DNA of 64,000 nt, taken from positions 12,729,501-12,793,500 of the forward strand of contig JAVTVJ010000001.1 of assembly GCA_034509425.1 (NCBI GenBank), written 5' to 3'. Position 1 is the first letter of the stretch. Every line of letters starts with the position of its first letter. Below are positions 1 through 64,000 of the stretch, in pieces. Both the position numbers and the translations under genes were made by a program. Source of the DNA: Eopsaltria australis. Taxonomy: Eukaryota; Chordata; Aves; Passeriformes; Petroicidae. The notes under the pieces are model-generated. The model saw only the letters and a program-made list of their open reading frames with translations, searched no databases and was not told the DNA's origin.

Positions 1-2408
1 AAGCATAGATCTGTTATCTGTATAAAAAACAGATAATTTAAGTAGATACTCAAAAAATAAGTATCACAATGAAATAAAGTTTTTTGCTTTTATCTTTTGT
101 CACATCTTTTGTTGAGCTTCCCATTGTATCCTAACTCGTCTACTCACTGTTTAAATGGATTATTTTGCCAGTCCACCTAAATAAATTCCAGTGTCTCAAT
201 GAGCCTAGAGGCAACAAAGGATATTTATTAAGATGGTGTATGGAAGATAAGCATGAGTGTAGTAGAAAATCAAGACAAGAAATAAGTGAAATTTTTGGTG
301 AATATTTGCTTGCCAATGCCTAATGAATAAAGCATAATCCAATTATTTGCAGTCAAAGAAAAAATATTAGAAACTTCTGCAAGTTTGTGTCACCAAAACA
401 TCATTCTGATAAATGCTCAATAGAAATACTTACATTAATGATGAAATCAGTCCATCTTGCAATAATTATATTTTTGTATTTTAAATCTTATGTTTGTTTA
501 CACAATTTTAGCAATTCTGCATAACCAGAAACTAAAAATAGTTATATTTTAAACATGCTATGCATATGCAAAGCAGGTTTTCCTTGGTTTTTAAAGATAC
601 TGGTGGAAGTACTGTAAATCTGTGTAAGACGCAGCAACACTGTAAGTTTTTTCAGAAAGTATCACACTGTATTTCAGACTTAGCTGAAAATCTTTTAACA
701 TCTTTGTTACTGATGTTTTGGTGGAAAAGAGGATGCAGTTTGTATACCTTTGTGCACTTAGGTACAGCCTTATGGTGTGCCAATTGATTTGGAAAGCTGA
801 GTGGCTTGTAGGTTCCTGGTCAACTTCGAGTGTTGGCAACACAGTCAGATGCATGGTATCTGCAGTCTTTAAGATTAGTTGTCCGGTGCAATTGTTAGAT
901 GGGACCAAGTATTTTTTGGTTTTGAAGAGTGGTTTCTGAATTCACAAGTGGTGCCATGCAAAGTATTTTGATGGGAGAAGCTGGCACAAAGTTAATGTTA
1001 AAATTCTGGCTGATAGCTGCGCTGAGTATTTGTGATTGTGGTTTTAGACACAGCGGTTTGTGAGAATCCTGTGGAAGTTACTGTGTCTAGACTCAGACTA
1101 AGTCTAGTAATGGCAGCATACTCTTTGTAGAAATTCTGTGATCCTGAGCTTCTTCCTGCTTGCTAAAAATTGCAGATCTTGAAAAGATGTCCGAGTTAAT
1201 GCATTGTTCTGGACAAATATGCTGGTAACTTCTGTAGAGATCTTGCGTCATACAGTTTGCCTCTCTTCTTTTTCTCTTTGTTTTTTCATCAAAATTATGA
1301 TAAAATTTTAAGACGCCTCTAAAACCTATTCTATTACTGAATCTCGTGATACGTAGCAATGTTCTAAGTGTTTCTTTTGAGCTATCAGTTCACTTCTTAA
1401 CGTCTTTCATTAATTACTTTTTGTAACTATTTAGTAGTGTATCAACTGAACTTCTGAAAGTAGTGGAACTTCTAAGTAGGACAGAGGACAAGGACCTTCA
1501 AATTCTGCAACTATTATCCTCAGTAATTTGTTCTTTAGAATGGAGATGGTGCTGTCAATAAAGTATGGTTGGAGAATGCTTTAGAACATTAGTGTTCACT
1601 GCTGGTTTTTGTCTGTAGGTAGTCTCTAAAAACCATTTGACCAGAAGATATGGGCTCCTGTATATTCCTGTATTTCTGTAATATACGCAGTTTTGCTTTA
1701 AACTCCAAGAAATGCTTAGAAAAAATTTCTAGCTTTTTTTTTTTAAATTTCAGCTACTTTTCTACAGGCTTTTGGATTCCTCTTTCTGTTGGTACCCAAA
1801 AATGTTATATAAAAGTTTGTGTTTTGACATTAGGGAAGCTCATTAGGATTATGATTAGAGATTATTGTTATCATACTTGCCCTGCTACCATGAGTACTTA
1901 GTCCCAGGTCCTCACTAACAGATCCTCAGCAAGTTGTCGTGATGTCAAGAGCTGTCCTAACAGTGGATTGGAAGAGTTTATTTGATCGGCATTCTTACAA
2001 GTCGCATACAGTTGTTCTAATTTACTTCCAGCAAGGTCTCCCCTTAATCTTTTTGTATTTTAGTTTTTGTATTTGCTACTTTTATTAATCATCTTAATAT
2101 TATATAGTTGCATGAATAATTGTGAGAGGTGATATAGAAGACAGTTCTTGGTTTGAAAATCTGTGATGTGAGAATGAAATAGTTTCCCTTAAATGTGTAC
2201 TATCATTTTATCCATTTGTTGATGTAATAGATTTCTCTCAATTTGGACTGATAATTCTTTATTAAGTGGGATAGCTAACTGATAAATGTATGTCTTTTGG
2301 ATGGTAATTTGTTAAATAGCATGGGATATTCAGTTAATCACATGCAAAATTATGGAAGGCTACAGGCTTCTCAGTGTTTGGGTATGTCTCTTAGCTTCGT
2401 TTTTTCAG

Positions 2409-2489
2409 ATTCCTGGACAAGTTTTTGCAAAGGAGCTGCTGGATCAATTTGAAGTGCTAAAAAAGCTATATCGCTTTTTGCCATGTTGG
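2409..2489 (+). other. Exon-like 81-bp open segment in intron 1 (candidate cassette exon)
   Basis: The segment follows a T-rich acceptor (CGTTTTTTCAG) and ends at a plausible donor (TTGG then GTAACT). It is open for exactly 27 codons and reads IPGQVFAKELLDQFEVLKKL followed by seven more residues. Exon 2 begins in phase 0 and this segment is a multiple of three, so its inclusion would keep frame. I do not recognise the peptide in SMCHD1 or elsewhere, and it may be chance. Confidence 0.15.
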
Positions 2490-3389
2490 GTAACTAAGTA
2501 AATAACTATGAAGGACAGTGTTGAAAATGACATTGCCAGATCTCTTTACATTTAACTGATACAGTTCAGGTTCCATTTAGCGGTTTGCATTGGCAATACA
2601 GTTCTAGTGGTTAGAAAAATACTTCTGGGCTGTGAAAGGTGTCTCTGTGGGTGTTACATCTCCGTTATTCTTTGGTTGCATCACCAAGCTCCGAGGGCAT
2701 TTATTCTCATCATTCTCATGCACTGTCTTCTTGGATCAATTACAGTAGGAGGATACAGAATCTTAATGGTACAGAAATTGCTCATTGTGTGGAACAACTG
2801 TTTGTGTGGGGTTTGGATTCCAAGGGGTTAAATGTATTTTCTAAAGATATCATAGTTTTGCCTTCACTGTTCTACCTTTGTGATGTTGGCGTGTTTCATT
2901 CCTTCAGTTTTAAAAGTTACCACTGGAAGTTCTTATTTTATGGTAATAGACTGAAAGACCAGAGGAAACAGGCCAAAGACTCTGTGCTCACAGCATGTTA
3001 CTTCTCCCTCACCACCTCAAGCCTATACATGTGACTGCAAGCTGTGGTGGTACACACACGAAGTTAAATATTTGCTTGTTGAACACCTTTTCTAAGGCAG
3101 ATAGTAAATCCAGAGGCAAAATCTATGTTGACTTCATGCTGAGTGTTTTAGTTGGCTCAGTAGCCAACTAAATTCTGCAACTCTGTGCATTTGCAGATCA
3201 AGTAACAGTTAAACTTCTGAGCTTTTGTGCTGATATGTGAAAGAGAAAAGAAACAGAGGCCTATTTGAAGGAGTGTAAACTGCTGCGAAGTTATCTGTGT
3301 TTTGTGGGGTTGTGTTTTGTTTTGAGGTTTGTGGTCTGAAATACACCTTTCTTTCCCCATTCCTAGTCTAATCTATCCTTGTTCTCCCA

Positions 3390-3905
3390 ATGCACATCGC
3401 ATGGTCAGTCCCAATCCCGTTGGTTAGGTAACAGGTGGTGTGAGATGTTAGGGCATGTATAGGGCTTTATTCCACTGCTCTTACTGGTTTTTTCCTGCTG
3501 TGATGAATTGGCCATGGATCACTCCGTGGGAGTAGGAAGACAGAGGGATGAAATTCTGTGCCCTGACATGGGTCATCCGTGGGCCTCAGCATCTTGGGGA
3601 CTGTCCCTGCTTTGGTGTGGAGAACATCCTTTCAATGTGTCTGTCCCTGGCAATGTCTCCTGATGTATCTCCTCTGTTGCTTCTCATTTGTCTCTTCTAT
3701 TTCTTCCCTGATGAGTTTGAGCAGAAGCACCGTGTGCCCTTCTGGCTGAAATTTTGGTGAGGAGTGAGTTGTTTCCGTGGATTTGAGAGCTATCTGGAAC
3801 TGGCAATGGCTGTCTCAGGGCAATTGATTGCCTCTTCTCACACTGGTCACCCCTACAGCTCTTTGACACCAAAGCCCGAGAGTGTACACTCAGCACACTT
3901 CCAAG
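3390..3905. repeat. Probable decayed LTR-like interspersed repeat
   Basis: The stretch is richer in GC than its flanks and has no sustained ORF. Its 3' part (around 3780-3905) has the layout I associate with bird ERVL-type LTR ends: a tract describing a TGGAACTGGCAATGGCTGTC-like segment, then CACCCCTACAGCTCTTTG and ACACCAAAGCCCG. Family and orientation are uncertain, and a unique sequence is possible. Confidence 0.35.
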
Positions 3906-6560
3906 TGTGGTTTAACAACCAGTTTGATTTTCAGTGAACAGCTACAGTTGTTTTCCCAGAACATTTGAAATTTGTTTTTTTGACATAATGTATACTTTTC
4001 AAGCTTCAGGTGTCATTTTTCTCTTCTGTATGCACATAACTGTTCATCTTTGTACCATTTTAACTCTTGCATTTGCGTGTAGTGATAATACATAACCGTG
4101 GTTTAGGTATCCTTGCCTTTTCACACCTTTCTTAGCTTGTGGATTTATTTCAAGCTTGTCTCTGTTTTTTCCCCATCTCCTTTTGTATACAAAAAGATAA
4201 AAAATTTCCACTTAATTGCTTTAACACAATAACCTCCAAACATGCTTTCACTGTGAATGTGCAGAGGCATTTCTAAGCATAGTGATTGTACTGTACTCTT
4301 GAAGATTTTGATGACATGAGAAGCTTGATCGTGGTTGTGTGTCTGGATTATCATAGAATGACTCACAGATTTATCATGTGAATGTGCTGCTGGGTTGTCT
4401 CATGAATCTTAAAAAATTGAGTTGTGTGCATCTTCAGTGCTTATTTGGAAAAGGGCACAATGCTGGGCTGAAAAAGACTTGGCAGTGAAACCTGAACTTA
4501 TCAACAAAAGGTACCATGATACCTCTTACATGTAAAAATCTTACTGAGAAATGAAACATTTGACCAAGCACTGTCTATCAGAACTGAATGAAAATCACCA
4601 ACTGTACAAACAAATTGCCCAATAGGTTCACTATAATTCAGGAATGACCAGCAGCTTCTCTTTCTGGAAATCGCATCCACATACTGGGACAGTTGTGCAG
4701 CCCTGTCACTGCTACCTGGCATAGTGGGAAGAGATGGGGACTAGGATAACCAAGAATGTAGGACAGAGGGAGGGAGGAAGTAAAACAAGTAGATCTTATG
4801 TAGAAGTGAAGCATTCAAACTGAGAAATCCCCAAAGTTTACAAAGGATATGGCCTGTTAAACTGTGGCATGGACAAGAAATATGTTATCTGCAGTTCACA
4901 CTGCCAGACTTGGTCCGTATACGTGCCTAATAGCTTATGAAGTGGGAAGTACCTACTGCCAGTGGACACAGAAATGCTGGGTTCACTCAGGAAATTGAAG
5001 CCTAGCCTGCCAGGCTTTTGGGCTCACCTGTGGAATGGAGGAGAGGACCAGAAGAATGAGGCTGCCCCTGCTCCAGAAGTAGGCTGCTGTCTTGTACATG
5101 CACTAGCTGATCCTAACTTCTTGTTACCTTAAAGTAAAAACTGCTAAATACTGTGCTCTTCATAAGGATTTGAGAGCAGAAGAGCCTTTGGGAAACTGAG
5201 AAAACAGAGAAGCTGTAATTATAGCTGGAGGGAAAGATACTTACCTGTGCTTTCAAATGTAAAACTCTACAGTTACTCTGCATTGACCACTGACCTCAAA
5301 TGACACAGTTGGCTTTCTAGAATCCATATATTTTAATGCTTACTTTTCTTGCTCTGAGCAATTTTATAGTTTTTCATGCACAGATTTGCTATGTGGAAAT
5401 TTGTGTAATGTGAGAGGTAAAATTCATCTGAATGTAGAAGAGTTAAAAAGTATTACTACAGGTTCTTAAATCTGAATATCAGTCTCTGTGTCATTTCCAT
5501 TTGTCTCACTTGCACCAAGTGCTGTGAGAAATTCAACAGTTTTTCTAATTTTGCTGATGGATAATAACTGTAACTTTAATATGGTCACAGGGAGAAAGTA
5601 ACTGAAATATGGAAAGTAGGCTCCTAACGAAAGCATAAGCAGAGTTTTAAAAATATTTTCATGAGTCTTTCTAAAAGGAATGGAAAGAGAGATTTGGGAA
5701 ATGATGAGGGCAGGCTGCTGCAGAGAATGCTGGAGCTTCCTTCTGGGAAAAACCTGGCTAAAAGTGCATAAAGCACCTGTCTGAGTTGTCACTGCAAGAC
5801 TAAGTGGTTTGATGAGACCAGAGCTGACTTTTGCTTGAGTTTCAAAGACTTGGAAAGGCAGAAGAAAATACAGATATTTATTTTAATATTTTGGGAAAGA
5901 GATTAGTGTTGGATGTCAGGGTGCAAAAGTGAGGGCAAAAGTAGAGGCATTTAAGTGCATGTAGAAAGCAGGGTAAAAAAATCTAAACCTACAGTAAACA
6001 CAATCAAAAGAAGGCATCAAAGTGGCAAAGATTGTTTGGATTCAGAAGAATAAACATCAGTGTTTTAACAGTAAAGAATTTTTCTGAAAGAAATCTTAAT
6101 TGTTTTTTTAGATGTATGATATGATTGATGAACAAAGACTTCAATATCCAACGTTAAGAAATATTAATTTTGTTTGATGTTTCAAGAGTTGTGTTAAATA
6201 TGGGCCACCCTCTAGATTTTAACTATTGCTGTTGTAGTTTCACAGTCAGAAGTAGAACTGTTCAGTCTCATTACTCTGCCCTCAAGGTGATTATCTGTAA
6301 GACAGTTCTTTCTCCTTTAAATTCCTGTTGCTCGCTAGAGCATATTTTATGCAGGTAAAAAAACAAACTACCCTAAGTATGGACAGGTTTGGCTAAAACC
6401 GCGTGATCTTAAGTTCAACTATGTTCTAAGAGATAATGTCTGATTACTCATCAGTTGCTTGTGACAAAGTAAATAGACCCTGCCGTTTTTTGTTTTAATG
6501 TATCTGAGTCGTTATTGGACTACTTAGTTATCATAATTTAATAACCTTCAATTTTTGTAG

Positions 6561-62970
<56,410 letters not shown>

Positions 62971-63275
62971 ACTGATCAGACTTGCTGGGAAAAGCTGTGT
63001 ATTGAAAATGTGAATGCATCCAGTCCAACGAAATACTCATCTTGTATTACCATTATTCTGAAGATTTTTATACTGATAGAAGATATAAATGTATTTCGGT
63101 TAGTAGCAACAAAAATTTAAGTATTTAACATTGATAGACCAATTTTTATATAGTTAATTCTCATTTCTAAAAGCTTCTAGAGTTTTTATGTTCGTGTGTG
63201 AAAAAAAGTTTAAAATGTATTCTTTTTTATTTATGGAAAATGATCTTTTCAATAAAACTGCTTCAGTACAAAGCA
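62971..63275 (+). other. SMCHD1 3' UTR (proximal form)
   Basis: AT-rich untranslated sequence after the stop, running to just past the AATAAA at 63251. The cleavage site is inferred, and a longer form is possible. Confidence 0.7.
63251..63256 (+). promoter_or_regulatory. Polyadenylation signal AATAAA
   Basis: First canonical AATAAA after the SMCHD1 stop. A T/G-rich stretch (ACTTGTATTG, GATTGTGTC) lies downstream, as expected for 3' end formation. Further AATAAA strings at 63791 and 63822 could serve a longer 3' UTR. Confidence 0.7.
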
Positions 63276-64000
63276 CTGACAGCACAATCACTTGTATTGA
63301 ATAGATTGTGTCATGAAATGAGATTTAATTTAAAAAGCATCCCAGCCTGTCTTGATGAAGATAGTCAGAGGTCACCTTTAGTGGCCTGCATCGCAAAGAT
63401 GTACAGGACAGAAAAGGACCAGGCATGATTAAAGACAAAATTTCAGCCAGGGTCAGAGCAAGCAGCTGGAAACAGACTTGATTGAAAGAAAAAGATAGGG
63501 CAAGAGTAGGAAGCTAAACTTGGAAAGTATAAAACTCTTAATTGAAGCCACGTAAATAACATAGGAGACAGTGTTCAAAGGTGTGGACATGTTGGTTCAC
63601 ATCTGCCTCAGAGAATTTCTGCCTCGGAGTGAATGTTGACACCAAATCTACTGATCTGTACTCTCAGCAACATGCATTTTATATACATATTCATTTTCTG
63701 AAAAAGGACTTTAAACTTAAAAAGACACGGTGGCATCCTGCTAGAAGTTTTAGAATGCTGGTCACTGGTGCACATCTCTGTGACAATTCTAATAAAATGA
63801 AATTTCTCCAAATTAAGGAGAAATAAAGCAGTGTAACAATTGAAGGTTTTCCAAAGCTTCATGTTTTGAAGATGGGTCAAACATCAAATTGTCCTACTCT
63901 TAAGTAAATACATTCAAGTATAACATGTAACACCAGCAAGAAACAAAGCTAGCCCTACTTCAGCCCTCTGTCCTGTTTTTTCTCTCTAAATTTAGACATC
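63276..64000. other. Downstream flank of SMCHD1
   Basis: No exon or repeat recognised. It may be an extended 3' UTR (alternative AATAAA at 63791 and 63822) or intergenic. The small ORFs on both strands near 63.6-63.9 kb overlap each other and look like chance. Confidence 0.6.

Larger units (their letters stand above)
1..6560. other. Presumed SMCHD1 intron 1 / upstream sequence
   Basis: This is AT-rich noncoding sequence with no CpG-rich promoter-like stretch and no recognisable exon 1. It ends in a good acceptor (polypyrimidine, TTTTTGTAG) at exon 2. It holds an LTR-like segment near 3.4-3.9 kb and one exon-like 81-bp segment at 2409-2489, both listed separately. The small ORFs here show no recognised protein similarity. 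Whether the whole stretch is intron 1 depends on where exon 1 lies outside the window. Confidence 0.7.

Overview
The window is vertebrate, almost certainly avian, chromosomal DNA. It carries one large split gene on the + strand, most of SMCHD1 (structural maintenance of chromosomes flexible hinge domain containing 1). SMCHD1 is a non-canonical SMC-family chromatin ATPase that works in X inactivation (in mammals), imprinted and clustered-gene silencing and DNA repair. The identification rests on near-continuous similarity, exon by exon, to the mammalian protein as I know it. The avian call rests on decayed CR1 LINEs with the typical bird CR1 3' end, LTR-like fragments resembling bird ERVL LTRs, and a compact gene (about 56 kb from exon 2 to the stop). 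No bacterial, phage or CRISPR features are present.

Layout. Bases 1-6560 contain no recognised SMCHD1 exon and are probably intron 1. Exon 1, with the start codon and the beginning of the ubiquitin-like domain, is not in the window. Between 6561 and 62970 I could place 47 exons (numbered 2-48 on the assumption of one missing exon). Every junction keeps the reading frame, giving 1967 residues up to a TAG stop at 62968-62970. Exons 2-16 encode the rest of the UBL, the GHKL ATPase and the transducer-like region. Exons 17-38 encode the long middle region of beta-rich, Ig-like repeats. Exons 39-41 are charged and helical, exons 42-45 form the SMC hinge, exon 46 is a second coiled coil, and exons 47-48 are a tail that looks different from the mammalian one. 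A polyadenylation signal lies at 63251, and 63.3-64.0 kb is downstream flank.

The introns are AT-rich. They hold CR1 fragments (8.5, 24.0-26.7, 36.8 and 43.0 kb), two LTR-like segments (3.4-3.9 and 48.0-48.65 kb), short tandem duplications, two strong perfect hairpins (39.05 and 53.5 kb) and simple repeats. Points worth a second look are two GC-AG introns inside the gene, a possible in-frame 81-bp cassette exon in intron 1, a minus-strand exon-like ORF at 54.66-54.86 kb with a strong acceptor, and the two hairpins. I found no clear sign of an undescribed multi-gene system; this is an ordinary vertebrate gene locus.
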